Shown here in pieces: positions 8,887-18,305 of a stretch of 64,000 nucleotides of DNA (positions within the stretch are counted from its first letter, which is position 1; the number at the start of each line of letters is the position of its first letter). The DNA lies in the NCBI RefSeq assembly GCF_019308285.1, contig NZ_WWEM01000007.1, positions 1 through 64,000 on the forward strand. Direction: 5' to 3'. A program made the position numbers and the translations under genes. The stretch is from Flavobacterium quisquiliarum (GTDB taxonomy: Bacteria; Bacteroidota; Bacteroidia; Flavobacteriales; Flavobacteriaceae). The notes under the pieces were generated by a model. It was not told the origin of the DNA, did no database searches, and saw only the letters and a program-made list of their open reading frames with translations.

Positions 8887-11352
8887 TTATAACCTCGCAT
8901 TAATCTTAACGTTAAAAACCCTCGAAGTCATATAATTTGGAATCGCATATTGATTTTTAGAATACACATCACGAACCCAGGTATTTGTAATAGCATTTTG
9001 ATTATTGAAAAGATTGAAAATTTCTAATCCTACAGCTAATTCTTTAAAGTTTTTCAGCCAGCCTTTTTTCGTGTTTTGCGTACTACTGTCAACGAAAACT
9101 TTTGCAAAACCAATATCAGCTCTTCTATAATCATTTAATCTGCTTTGATACAAATATGGGTCAGAATAAGCTGGTGCTCCACCCGGAAGTCCTGTATTGT
9201 AAACTAAATTCAAATATACTTTTACACTTGGAATATTCGGCATATAGTCCTGAAACAACATGGCAAACTTTAGTCTCTGGTCGGTCGGACGGGCAATATA
9301 TCCTTTGTTTTCGTAATTTTCCTCCGTTTTCATATAACCAAAACTCACCCACGATTCTGTTCCTGGAACAAATTCCCCATTCAGCCTAAAATCTAAACCT
9401 TGCGCATACGCTTTTGCATTATTATTGGCTACATAACGAATTCGGACATTATCAATCGAGTATACATTGACATCAGAAAGCGATTTATAATACAGTTCAG
9501 TCACCCATTTAAAAGGACGGTTCCACATTCTAAAATTATAATCGTTGCTCAAAACGACATGAACCGCTTCCTGCGCTTTCACATTCGGATTTACAACACC
9601 ATCTAAATCACGAAGTTCTCTGTAAAATGGAGGTTGATGATATAATCCTCCAGAAATCCTAAAAACCATATCACGATCCCAATCCGGTTTTATGGCAAAC
9701 TGCGCACGCGGACTTACAACGGTCTGATTTTTTCCTTCTTCAGAAGCTCCTGAAACATTCCAGCTTTGAAAACGGGCTCCAAGATGATACCAAACTCTGC
9801 TCGAACCTATTTCAGATTGTTTATTCCATTGAGCATAACCAGAAAACCTATTGATTGTATTGAAATTTGTGGCGCGAATATCCTGATAAGGCAATAACGG
9901 TCCAGTATAAGGACTATAAGGCTGATTATTTTCTGGCAAAATTGCGATTGGCGGATTTATAGAAAATCCAGCAGAATCAATCATTTCCCACTCTACTACT
10001 CTATCCCAAATAGATTCTCTAGTATATTTTAAGCCAAATTCCAGCTGACTTTCTTTCCACTCTTTTGTCCCTTTTAATTCGATATTAGCAATTAATGCAT
10101 CCAAATCATTTCGGGCATGATTTAGTTGCGAACCAATTCCACGCGTAAAATCAATTGTTGATGGATCTGTTGGATTTTCAGGATCAACATTTCCTAAACG
10201 ATATTGCGCTAAAATATCAAAATGTTCTTTTTCTGTCGTATGAAATAAGGAACCAATTAGTTTTAGCGTAAGCGAAGGCGAAGCTTTATAAGTTGTTTTC
10301 AAAGCTCCGAAATACGTATCATACTGATCTTTTTCCTGTCCCTGATAATAAACAGCAAGTGCCATCGGTTGATCAATTGTTCCGAATTTGGTTTCGCGTG
10401 TTAAAGGCTGATACAGATATTTGTTTTCTGAAATATTTCCAAGAAAACTCATCTGCCACTTTTCAGAAATATCATAATTAATATTAGTCTGAATATCTGC
10501 AAAAGTTGGTGTATAATTCGTTTGTGTATCCTGGCTATTTACCAACAGACTATTATTTCGGTAACGAACTCCCGTTACAGCTGACCATTTTTTATTTTCA
10601 GAAACCAAATCTACAGAAGCGCTTCCGCCCAAAAAACTGGCTTCAAAAGAAGCGCCGAACTGAGTAGGTTTTCTATAAGTAATATCTAGAACAGAAGATA
10701 ATTTATCTCCAAATTTCGCCTGAAATCCACCAGCAGAAAAATCAACATTTTGTACCAAATCGGTATTGGTAAAACTCAAACCTTCCTGTTGTCCTGAACG
10801 AATTAGAAACGGACGGTAGACTTCGACCTCGTTTACATAAACCAGATTTTCGTCATAATTTCCGCCACGAACCATATATTGTGAACTTAACTCGTTATTA
10901 GAGTTTACCCCTGGAAGCGTTTTCAATACATTCTCGATTCCTGCGTTAGCACCTGGAATCTTTTTTATGGTTTCGGCATCAATAGTAGCAATTCCTTGAA
11001 CTCGTTTTCTATTTCCAGAAGAAACAAAAACCTCTCCCATTTGCTCCTGCGAATTGTTCATAATCGGATTAAAAACGAAAACTTCATTTGTTTTTAAACT
11101 GACTGTTAAGCTGATCATTTTTAAAGAAACATGGGTAAATATCAAAGAAACCTTTCTATTGGAAGGAACTGTCATTTCAAAAAAACCATTTAAATCAGAT
11201 TGTACTGAATTTCCCTGCGAAGAAACATTGACACTTGATACTGGATGTTTTTCTGAATCTAAAATTACTCCTTTAATACTGGCCGTCTGTGCTAATGAAA
11301 TACTGCTGACAAGTACGAAAAGAAAAGCGAATATAAACCTGTTATGACTCAA
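8887..11352 (-). CDS. TonB-dependent receptor with carboxypeptidase-like domain
   Basis: An 821-residue outer-membrane protein. A signal peptide (1-22, ending SLAQ) leads into a CarboxypepD_reg-like beta-sandwich (about 25-100, with DLNGFFEM), then the plug (about 120-225, with IKKIPGANAGIENVLKTLPGV and YMVRGGNYDEN), then a long 22-strand barrel ending in a C-terminal aromatic/charged strand. No N-terminal STN domain is present, so it is a transporter not directly linked to FecR signalling. The substrate is unknown. It begins 11 bases after the M23 peptidase gene, so the two are cotranscribed; the pairing may reflect envelope assembly rather than nutrient import. Confidence 0.93.
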   Translation of the reverse strand: MSHNRFIFAFLFVLVSSISLAQTASIKGVILDSEKHPVSSVNVSSQGNSVQSDLNGFFEMTVPSNRKVSLIFTHVSLKMISLTVSLKTNEVFVFNPIMNNSQEQMGEVFVSSGNRKRVQGIATIDAETIKKIPGANAGIENVLKTLPGVNSNNELSSQYMVRGGNYDENLVYVNEVEVYRPFLIRSGQQEGLSFTNTDLVQNVDFSAGGFQAKFGDKLSSVLDITYRKPTQFGASFEASFLGGSASVDLVSENKKWSAVTGVRYRNNSLLVNSQDTQTNYTPTFADIQTNINYDISEKWQMSFLGNISENKYLYQPLTRETKFGTIDQPMALAVYYQGQEKDQYDTYFGALKTTYKASPSLTLKLIGSLFHTTEKEHFDILAQYRLGNVDPENPTDPSTIDFTRGIGSQLNHARNDLDALIANIELKGTKEWKESQLEFGLKYTRESIWDRVVEWEMIDSAGFSINPPIAILPENNQPYSPYTGPLLPYQDIRATNFNTINRFSGYAQWNKQSEIGSSRVWYHLGARFQSWNVSGASEEGKNQTVVSPRAQFAIKPDWDRDMVFRISGGLYHQPPFYRELRDLDGVVNPNVKAQEAVHVVLSNDYNFRMWNRPFKWVTELYYKSLSDVNVYSIDNVRIRYVANNNAKAYAQGLDFRLNGEFVPGTESWVSFGYMKTEENYENKGYIARPTDQRLKFAMLFQDYMPNIPSVKVYLNLVYNTGLPGGAPAYSDPYLYQSRLNDYRRADIGFAKVFVDSSTQNTKKGWLKNFKELAVGLEIFNLFNNQNAITNTWVRDVYSKNQYAIPNYMTSRVFNVKINARL

Positions 11353-11363
11353 AGATTAGGATT

Positions 11364-13055
11364 TTATTTTTGTTGACTTCTAAAAAAATGAGTCTCAAAG
11401 ATAGTAGTATTTCCTACATTATCAACAACTTCAACTTTTAAATCATTGGCGCCTTCATTCAATAAAGCATCATCAAAAACATGCGTAATTCTTCTTGCTT
11501 TATTTTCATATTCAAACAAAACCCAATTTCCGTTGATATAACCGTTATATGATTTTATTCCAGACAAAGAATCACTAATTGTAAGATCAATTTTCTTTTG
11601 ATCACTAATCCATTTGTCCTGAATTGGCTTTGCAATTTTTACAACTGGCGCAATAGTATCTAAAACCAAACCATACTGACCTAATATTTTAGCTTTCGCT
11701 GTAAACACATCACCTTTCCTAATCGTTCCGTTATGGCTCGTTCCTCTTCCGATATATAATTTATCTCTTAAGTTTTCCGGATACGAATCATCTTTTATTG
11801 TTATGGTAAAATTGGAATGAACTGGAACAGTATCATCATGAATGTAGAGTTTTTTGTTTCGAACATCAAAGTTCATATTAAAATCTTCATAGAAAGTTCC
11901 AGCCGGAAAAAATACCGACATATTGTCTTTTTCGAAATTTGAATCTTTGTTATATCGAACAAAATAAGGAGAAGTAACCGATTCAGCATTTACAATTGGG
12001 GTTGCGCTATCAAACTCAATTGGCACAGTAACCGTTCTTAAATTTCCGAAATAGTCCGAAACTTCGATTCTGTAAGTCGAAGCCAGATTCGGTTCTGTTT
12101 TTATAATACCGCGAAGTGAATCTGTTTTAATAATACTCAAAGCAAAAGGCGTTTTCATAAAAAGCTTCTGCACACGTTGACTTGTTTTTTTGTATCTCGA
12201 ATAATCAATAAAAGCATTGATGTAACGCATTTCATCAAAAGAATAGGTATTAAACTGATAGTTATAATTTTGATTTCCGTTTAAAAAACTGGTCACATTA
12301 AAAACACCATTTTTATTAAAAGAAACGTCATCTGTATCTATGGCATTGATACCGAAACCAATTTTCCCGTTTGCTTTTACTTTTGAAGCTAAATAATTTC
12401 CGTCTTTCTGAAGTGTCATAGCCAATAACAATGGTTGTTTAGACTGATTCACAGTTGCGTTATCCAACGGATAAACATACAAACTTGACAAAGTTGGCTT
12501 TTTGGTATCTTTTATATTTTGGTCAAAGCCAAAGAAAATTGGATTAATTACAAATTCTGTTTTGGTATCACGAATTTCGAAATGCAGATGCGGACCTTCA
12601 GATGAACCGGTATTTCCTGAAAGCCCAATTATATCACCTTTTGCAACAGGAAGTTCTCCTGGCTTTGGAAACATCTCAATTTCATAAGCTCTCTCTTTGT
12701 AATGAGTTGCTTTTACATAATCTAAAATTGCCCCAACTGGCGTTTGTAAATGCCCATAAACAGAAGTGTATCCATTAGGATGGGTTACGTAAATACATTT
12801 TCCATTTCCAAAGGTTGAAATTTTAATTCTCGATACATAACCATCAGCAACTGCGTGCACACTCAATCCTTCTCTCTGATTGGTTTTTAAATCAAAACCA
12901 GCATGAAAATGGTTAGGTCTTAACTCTCCAAAGTTACCAGAAAGCTGCATTGGAATATCAAGCGGAGGGCGGAAATAGTCTTTAGGATATTGCGTTTGAG
13001 CAAATATAAAATTACAAATCAAAAGGGTAAGTACAGAAAATCTCATAAGCAACAT
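11364..13055 (-). CDS. M23 family metallopeptidase, secreted
   Basis: A 563-residue protein with a signal peptide ending near FIFAQ. The N-terminal third holds the LytM/peptidase_M23 fold: NHFHAGFDLKT gives the first His/Asp zinc ligands, and GPHLHFEIRD supplies the HxH motif. The remaining 350 residues are beta-rich with Ig-like character (DTIAPVVKIAKP, SLSGIKSYNGYINGNW) and may bind peptidoglycan or another envelope protein. It probably cleaves peptidoglycan cross-links in the periplasm. It starts a minus-strand unit with a TonB receptor and lipoprotein. A second in-frame ATG is three codons in (MRFSVL); either start gives a signal peptide. Confidence 0.92.
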   Translation of the reverse strand: MLLMRFSVLTLLICNFIFAQTQYPKDYFRPPLDIPMQLSGNFGELRPNHFHAGFDLKTNQREGLSVHAVADGYVSRIKISTFGNGKCIYVTHPNGYTSVYGHLQTPVGAILDYVKATHYKERAYEIEMFPKPGELPVAKGDIIGLSGNTGSSEGPHLHFEIRDTKTEFVINPIFFGFDQNIKDTKKPTLSSLYVYPLDNATVNQSKQPLLLAMTLQKDGNYLASKVKANGKIGFGINAIDTDDVSFNKNGVFNVTSFLNGNQNYNYQFNTYSFDEMRYINAFIDYSRYKKTSQRVQKLFMKTPFALSIIKTDSLRGIIKTEPNLASTYRIEVSDYFGNLRTVTVPIEFDSATPIVNAESVTSPYFVRYNKDSNFEKDNMSVFFPAGTFYEDFNMNFDVRNKKLYIHDDTVPVHSNFTITIKDDSYPENLRDKLYIGRGTSHNGTIRKGDVFTAKAKILGQYGLVLDTIAPVVKIAKPIQDKWISDQKKIDLTISDSLSGIKSYNGYINGNWVLFEYENKARRITHVFDDALLNEGANDLKVEVVDNVGNTTIFETHFFRSQQK

Positions 13056-13167
13056 TTTTGCTAAGATAAAAAATTAACAGGGTAAAACCGAAGAGAAATC
13101 CATAAAAATACAATAACCTGAAATTCATTAATTTGCCTATTTTTAATGTAAAAAAATCGATAAAAAA

Positions 13168-13197
13168 TTGCATTAATAAAAAGGAATACTAACTTTG
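13168..13197 (+). promoter_or_regulatory. Sigma-A promoter of zapA operon
   Basis: TTG (13168-13170), a 19-base spacer and TAACTTTG (13190-13197) fit the consensus exactly. The first ATG follows 29 bases later at 13226. The unit may extend through zapA and the 6S-like RNA. Confidence 0.78.
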
Positions 13198-13225
13198 TAG
13201 GATTAAGTAATGAATAGGATGTATA

Positions 13226-13516
13226 ATGAGTGTAATTGCAGAAATAATTGATACTCTTGAATATAAAGTCGAAAAGCTTTTTGAAAAATCAAAAGGTTTG
13301 GAGAAAAACAATCAAGTATTACGATTAGAATTATCCAAAGCTGCGCAAATTATCCAGAAACAATCTGAAGAAATTGAAGCTTTGAAAAAGCAAAATGAAA
13401 CACTTAAGATAGCCAATTCGTTGCTTGGCAGCGACAACAACAAGAGAGAGACAAAGCTTAAAATAAATTCATTAATTCGCGAAATTGATTACTGTATAGC
13501 ACAATTATCAGATTAG
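13226..13516 (+). CDS. Small coiled-coil protein upstream of zapA
   Basis: A 96-residue protein that is almost entirely helical with heptad spacing (KVEKLFEKSKGLEKNNQVLRL, then KQSEEIEALKKQNETLKIANSL). No signal peptide or membrane segment. It ends four bases before zapA, so the two are cotranscribed and probably coupled. A short coiled-coil gene directly before zapA recalls ZapB, the coiled-coil partner of ZapA in E. coli, but no residue-level identity was established. A cytosolic division-associated scaffold is the most plausible role, by context only. Confidence 0.8.
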   Translation: MSVIAEIIDTLEYKVEKLFEKSKGLEKNNQVLRLELSKAAQIIQKQSEEIEALKKQNETLKIANSLLGSDNNKRETKLKINSLIREIDYCIAQLSD

Positions 13517-13520
13517 TAAT

Positions 13521-13814
13521 ATGGACGGAAAGCTTAAAATTAAAATATCAATTGCAGACCGCGTTTATCCTTTAACGGTTGAACCATCTCAGGAAGAAGG
13601 ACTTAGAAGTGCCTCAAAAAAAATTGATGCTATGATCAAGCAATTCGAAGAAAATTACGCAGTTCGTGACAAACAAGATGTTCTGGCCATGTGTGCACTA
13701 CAATTTGCATCGCAGGTTGAACAAAAACAAATTGATAACGCAATCGATGGAGAAGAAACTATCGAAAGAATTAAAAGATTAAACACGCTTTTAGATCAAT
13801 ATCTCGAAAATTAA
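13521..13814 (+). CDS. zapA: Cell division protein ZapA
   Basis: A 97-residue protein. The N-terminal half (KIKISIADRVYPLTVEPSQEEGLRSASKKIDAMI) is the ZapA beta-hairpin and dimerisation head, and the C-terminal half is a long helix for the tetrameric coiled coil. ZapA binds FtsZ and bundles protofilaments at the division ring. It follows the coiled-coil gene by four bases and is followed after 26 bases by a 6S-RNA-like stem, the zapA-ssrS order known in other bacteria, and then by rny. Size and start agree with the family. Confidence 0.9.
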   Translation: MDGKLKIKISIADRVYPLTVEPSQEEGLRSASKKIDAMIKQFEENYAVRDKQDVLAMCALQFASQVEQKQIDNAIDGEETIERIKRLNTLLDQYLEN

Positions 13815-13840
13815 ACGTTCTTTACAGAAACTAAGATACT

Positions 13841-14003
13841 GCCTACATTAGTTCACAATTGGTAAACTCAACACTAACAATTTAGAATGAGCAAATCGTC
13901 GCTACTATAGTATGCCCTCCTTTTGGCTGGGAAACTTGAACAGTGAGTTAGCTCAAAACTTGTCTTTACGAGTTTATACAAGCAATTAATGTAGGCTTTT
14001 TTT
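13841..14003 (+). ncRNA. ssrS: Probable 6S RNA
   Basis: The 5' end GCCTACATTA (13841-13850) pairs perfectly with TAATGTAGGC (13987-13996), which is followed by a T7 run, so the whole 160-base segment closes as one rod with an intrinsic end. Further stems lie inside: GTAAACTC with GAGTTTAT, and TGAGC with GCTCA, leaving a central open region. That is the 6S plan: a long hairpin with a central bubble mimicking open promoter DNA to sequester RNA polymerase. Location directly after zapA is the classic 6S position. Identity rests on structure and synteny, not on a covariance search. Confidence 0.65.
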
Positions 14004-14023
14004 ATATATAAACCCTAACAAAC

Positions 14024-15583
14024 ATGGACATCATAACGATCATTATTGGTATTGTAGGTATTGCGGCTGGTTTTGCAATAGCTAAAATTATCGAGAAAAG
14101 CAATATTTCAAACCTTATCAAAAACGCCAAAAAAGAAGCCGCTTCAATCTTGAAAGACGCTAATTTAGAAGCTGAAAATATTAAAAAAGATAAAATCCTT
14201 CAAGCAAAAGAGCGTTTTATCGAATTGAAATCAGAACATGAACAAGTTATTTTAGCGCGAGATAAAAAAGTAGCTGAAGTAGAAAAACGCGTTCGAGATA
14301 AAGAATCTCAAGTTTCAAATGAACTTTCTAAAGCTAAAAAAATCAATGACGATTTTGAAGCTAAAACCGCTGAATTCAATAATAAAATTGAAGTTTTAGA
14401 CAAAAAACAAGCTGAAGTTGACAAACTTCATAAAAGTCAGCTACAACAATTAGAAGTAATCTCTGGTCTTTCTGCAGAAGAAGCGAAAGAGCAGCTGGTT
14501 GAAGGTTTAAAAGCTGAAGCTAAAACAAAAGCTATGTCTCATATTCAAGAAACTATTGAAGAGGCTAAACTTACCGCACAGCAAGAAGCTAAGAAAATCA
14601 TCATCAATACGATCCAAAGAGTTGGAACTGAAGAAGCAGTTGAAAACTGTGTTTCTGTTTTTAACATTGAATCTGACGATGTAAAAGGTAGAATTATCGG
14701 ACGTGAAGGACGTAATATTAGAGCACTTGAAGCGGCTACTGGAGTTGAAATCATTGTTGATGATACACCTGAAGCAATCATTCTTTCTTGTTTTGATCCT
14801 GTTCGTAGAGAGATTGCTCGTTTGTCTTTACACAAATTAGTAACCGACGGACGTATTCACCCTGCAAGAATCGAAGAAGTTGTGGCTAAAACAGCAAAAC
14901 AAATCGACGATGAAATTATCGAAGTTGGAAAACGTACGGTAATCGATTTAGGGATTCACGGTTTACACCCAGAATTGATTAAAGTTGTAGGTAGAATGAA
15001 ATATCGTTCTTCTTACGGACAAAACTTATTACAGCACTCAAGAGAAGTTTCTAAACTTTGCGGTATCATGGCTGCAGAATTAGGACTAAACGTGAAATTG
15101 GCAAAAAGAGCCGGTTTATTACACGATATTGGAAAAGTGCCAGATACAGAAAGTGATTTGCCACACGCATTATTAGGTATGCAGTGGGCTGAGAAATACG
15201 GTGAAAAAGAAGAAGTTTGTAATGCGATTGGAGCTCACCACGACGAGATCGAAATGAAATCATTGCTTTCTCCAATTATTCAAGTTTGTGATGCTATTTC
15301 TGGAGCTAGACCTGGAGCTAGACGTCAGGTTTTGGATTCTTATATCCAACGTTTAAAAGATCTTGAAGACGTAGCTTACGGATTCAGCGGAGTTAAGAAT
15401 GCTTATGCAATCCAAGCTGGTAGAGAGCTTCGTGTAATTGTAGAAAGCGAAAAAGTTTCAGATGACAATGCTGCAAACTTATCTTTCGAAATTTCACAAA
15501 AAATCCAAACAGAAATGACTTATCCTGGACAAGTAAAAGTAACAGTAATTAGAGAAACTAGAGCTGTTAATATTGCTAAGTAA
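14024..15583 (+). CDS. rny: Ribonuclease Y
   Basis: A 519-residue protein. An N-terminal membrane anchor (3-22) leads into a long charged coiled coil (25-200), then a KH domain with [15 protein letters not shown] (about 217-232), then an HD domain with [10 protein letters not shown] supplying the metal ligands. This is the complete RNase Y architecture. The enzyme is a membrane-bound endonuclease that starts mRNA turnover. Length matches the family. It lies 20 bases after the T-run of the 6S-like RNA and ends in a bidirectional terminator, so it may have its own promoter within or after the RNA. Confidence 0.96.
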   Translation: MDIITIIIGIVGIAAGFAIAKIIEKSNISNLIKNAKKEAASILKDANLEAENIKKDKILQAKERFIELKSEHEQVILARDKKVAEVEKRVRDKESQVSNELSKAKKINDDFEAKTAEFNNKIEVLDKKQAEVDKLHKSQLQQLEVISGLSAEEAKEQLVEGLKAEAKTKAMSHIQETIEEAKLTAQQEAKKIIINTIQRVGTEEAVENCVSVFNIESDDVKGRIIGREGRNIRALEAATGVEIIVDDTPEAIILSCFDPVRREIARLSLHKLVTDGRIHPARIEEVVAKTAKQIDDEIIEVGKRTVIDLGIHGLHPELIKVVGRMKYRSSYGQNLLQHSREVSKLCGIMAAELGLNVKLAKRAGLLHDIGKVPDTESDLPHALLGMQWAEKYGEKEEVCNAIGAHHDEIEMKSLLSPIIQVCDAISGARPGARRQVLDSYIQRLKDLEDVAYGFSGVKNAYAIQAGRELRVIVESEKVSDDNAANLSFEISQKIQTEMTYPGQVKVTVIRETRAVNIAK

Positions 15584-15603
15584 TCAAGATAACATACATA
15601 AAA

Positions 15604-15635
15604 AAATAAAGGCTGTCAATCGACAGCCTTTATTT
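15604..15635. terminator. Bidirectional terminator between rny and histidine kinase
   Basis: AAATAAAGGCTGTC (15604-15617) and GACAGCCTTTATTT (15622-15635) form a perfect 14-bp stem with loop AATC. Flanking A and T runs make it usable from both strands. Confidence 0.88.
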
Positions 15636-15653
15636 TTATCTCTAATTTAAACC

Positions 15654-17174
15654 TCACATATCATTAAAAACGATTTTAAAGCTCGTTCCCACTCCTACTT
15701 CACTTTCCACCAAAACAGTTCCTTTCATCGCTTCTATTTGATTTTTGGTAATATACAATCCAATTCCGCGGGCTTCTTCGTGTTTATGGAAAGTTTTATA
15801 CATTCCGAATAATAAATCTCCGTACACTTTCAGATCTATTCCAAGTCCGTTATCGGTAATTTTAAGAGATTTAAAACCTTCTGGCTCCAACGCAAAATCA
15901 AACACTATAACTGGATCTCTATCTGGATGTGCATATTTGATAGCATTGGTTGTAAAGTTTAATAAAACACTTTCCATGTAAGCTGGATTAAAATTAATCG
16001 TCAAATATTTCGGAACATTATTTACAATTGTCACTTTACGCTGCTTATCATATCCTTTGATTGTTGAAATCGTTTTTTCGATGTACTCACACAACTTTAA
16101 AGGCACAACTGCAATATTGATATTACTCTGTGTTTTTACAATCTGCGTTAGATTTGAAATAGTCTCATTTAAGTCATTTGAAACCGTTCTCAAATGTTCC
16201 AACATTTCCTCTACCGTTTGTCTGCTTACATCAGCATCAATAAAATCTAGAATCGATTTTATGTTACCAGCCTGCGTATTCAAATTATGCGAAACAATAT
16301 GCGAAAAATTCAGCAAACGACTATTTTGATCACTGTACAATTTCATTGTTTTTATAAGATCAAGCTCTTTTTCTTTTTGCGCAGAAATATCGGTATGTGT
16401 ACCAATAACACGTAATGGCTTTCCATTTTCATCACGTTTAATTACTTTCCCTCGATCCAAAATCCATTTATAATTACCGCTCGATGTCATTACACGATGG
16501 TAATTTTCATAATACGGAATTTTATTATCAAAATGTTCCTGAATGTCCGAGTAATATTTTGGCAGATCGTCTGGATGCACAATTTTATCCCAGCGTTCTG
16601 GATCGTCAAAAATATCGGCAGATTCTAACTCCAAAATTTTTAATGACAGCGAAGAATAGAAAACACTATTGGTCACCATATCCCAATCCCAAATTCCGGC
16701 AGTAGAAGCATCAAGAGCAAACTGAAAACGTTCTTCAGATATCCTAAGCTTTTCTTCTTTGTCTTTTAAGTCTGTTATATCCGAAACATGACCATAGAAA
16801 ATAACATTCCCATCCATGGTCAATTCTGTTTTCGCTGCGATTTTAAACCAGCGAATTCCTTTCTTAGGAAGCATCGCTCTAAACTCTATTTCCCAAGGCT
16901 TAATCTCTTTCCTGGCTTTAACCAAAGATTGAAAAAAAAACTCACGATCCTGCGCTACAATTCTATTGTAGATTACAACCTTTATATCATCAGTAAAATC
17001 AGTGGCGGAGAGTTCAAATATTTCATCTGCCGACTTGCTTACAAGTGGAAATGAATAATTATTATCAGCATCAATAATAAATTGAAAAAGTAAGTCAGGC
17101 ATTTCGGCCAACAATTTTTTATAAAAATTATTTACCTCCAAGCAATCGTCATTCCCATATAAATCAAAAACCAT
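15654..17174 (-). CDS. PAS-domain sensor histidine kinase, soluble
   Basis: A 506-residue protein without signal peptide or membrane segments. Two PAS folds (about 15-135 and 145-265, the second with WDWDMVTNSVFYS and a PAC end GTHTDIS) are followed by a helical dimerisation region with SHIVSHNLN, where H296 is the likely phosphorylated residue (H292 nearby). The ATPase domain follows (N-box NAIKYA, G1 DNGLGID, G2 GIGLYITKNQIEA). No receiver domain is attached and no response-regulator gene is adjacent, so the partner is elsewhere. It senses a cytosolic cue of unknown nature. It shares a bidirectional terminator with rny. Confidence 0.93.
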   Translation of the reverse strand: MVFDLYGNDDCLEVNNFYKKLLAEMPDLLFQFIIDADNNYSFPLVSKSADEIFELSATDFTDDIKVVIYNRIVAQDREFFFQSLVKARKEIKPWEIEFRAMLPKKGIRWFKIAAKTELTMDGNVIFYGHVSDITDLKDKEEKLRISEERFQFALDASTAGIWDWDMVTNSVFYSSLSLKILELESADIFDDPERWDKIVHPDDLPKYYSDIQEHFDNKIPYYENYHRVMTSSGNYKWILDRGKVIKRDENGKPLRVIGTHTDISAQKEKELDLIKTMKLYSDQNSRLLNFSHIVSHNLNTQAGNIKSILDFIDADVSRQTVEEMLEHLRTVSNDLNETISNLTQIVKTQSNINIAVVPLKLCEYIEKTISTIKGYDKQRKVTIVNNVPKYLTINFNPAYMESVLLNFTTNAIKYAHPDRDPVIVFDFALEPEGFKSLKITDNGLGIDLKVYGDLLFGMYKTFHKHEEARGIGLYITKNQIEAMKGTVLVESEVGVGTSFKIVFNDM

Positions 17175-17326
17175 ATACTACTTCTTTTATGTAAATAAAA
17201 TATTCAGACTTTTTTCTTCAAAAAAGAGAGAAAAATCACAACTTATTTCGATATTGTTTTTATTACAACAACTTTTTAACACAATATATAAATTTTTCCA
17301 ACAAAACAAACGTAACATTTAAAAAA

Positions 17327-18223
17327 TTATTTTCTTGGATGAAAACTATACATCACTTCTTTCAAGAAACTGCGATCTAAATGCACATAAATTTCTGTTG
17401 TTGTAATTGATTCGTGACCTAGCATTAGTTGGATTGACCTTAAATCTGCTCCATTTTCAAGTAAATGTGTAGCAAAAGAATGTCGTAGTGTATGGGGACT
17501 TATACTTTTTTTCAAACCTATTTTTTGAGCGAGATCTTTAATGATCGTAAAAATCATGGCTCTTGTTAATTGATTTCCTCTTCTATTGAGAAACAGGGTA
17601 TCTTCAGCGCCTTTTTTAATCGTTTGATTTGATCGCACGGCATTTCTGTAAATATCAATATACTTTTGGGTTAATGAGCCAATTGGCACAAATCGCTCTT
17701 TGTTTCCTTTACCTGTAATTTTAATAAAACCTTCATCAAAATACAAATCAGAAATTTTAAGAGTTGTTAATTCCGAAACACGAAGTCCACAACCATATAA
17801 TGTTTCAAGAATTGCTCTATTTCGCTCACCTTCATTGGTACTTAAATCAATTGCATCTATTAAATTATCAATTTCTTCAAGAGACAAGGTATCTGGCAGC
17901 TTGCGACCTGTTTTAGGGGCTTCAATTAATTCTAAAGGATTATCATTTCTGTAATCTTCAAAAACCAAGTAATTAAAGAAACTTTTCAGTCCCGAAATAA
18001 TACGTGCCTGAGATCTTGGATTTACTTCTTTTGCAACACTGTAAATAAACTGTTGCAATGTTTCATCGGAAATTTTAATTGGAGAAACATCTATTTGATT
18101 GGTTTCTAAGAAAAGACACAGACGTTCAATATCAAAGCTGTAGTTTTCAATCGTGTTTTTAGACAAACCTCTTTCTATCCTTAAATACGACTGATAATCT
18201 TTAATATATCTGCTCCAATTCAT
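17327..18223 (-). CDS. xerD: Site-specific tyrosine recombinase XerD
   Basis: A 298-residue protein of normal Xer length. A SAM-like N-terminal core-binding domain (1-95) is followed by the catalytic domain with all active residues: R148 in GLRVSEL, K172/K175 in GKGNKERFVP, H244 and R247 in SPHTLRHSFATHLL, H270 in LGHESITTTEIY and the nucleophile Y279. It resolves chromosome dimers at dif with XerC. No prophage or integron genes are near, supporting the housekeeping role. The barrel gene upstream has its own terminator, so xerD has a separate transcript. Confidence 0.94.
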   Translation of the reverse strand: MNWSRYIKDYQSYLRIERGLSKNTIENYSFDIERLCLFLETNQIDVSPIKISDETLQQFIYSVAKEVNPRSQARIISGLKSFFNYLVFEDYRNDNPLELIEAPKTGRKLPDTLSLEEIDNLIDAIDLSTNEGERNRAILETLYGCGLRVSELTTLKISDLYFDEGFIKITGKGNKERFVPIGSLTQKYIDIYRNAVRSNQTIKKGAEDTLFLNRRGNQLTRAMIFTIIKDLAQKIGLKKSISPHTLRHSFATHLLENGADLRSIQLMLGHESITTTEIYVHLDRSFLKEVMYSFHPRK

Positions 18224-18250
18224 ATTTACAAAGTAAGTGATTTTTTGGCA

Positions 18251-18281
18251 TAAAAAAACCTTCCTTTTTTAGAGGAAGGTC
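18251..18281 (-). terminator. Terminator of barrel gene 18306-18917
   Basis: ACCTTCC (18258-18264) pairs with GGAAGGT (18274-18280). Read on the minus strand the stem is followed by seven T residues (18257-18251). It separates the barrel gene from xerD. Confidence 0.85.
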
Positions 18282-18305
18282 TTTTTCTATATTTTAAAAT
18301 CTTGA

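Noticed and set aside
9102..9389. Plus-strand ORFs inside the TonB receptor gene
   Set aside because: They are antisense shadows without promoters or recognisable protein features.
17327..18223. XerD as sign of a prophage or integrative element
   Set aside because: It is of housekeeping length and sequence, with no phage, integron or att-like repeats around it.
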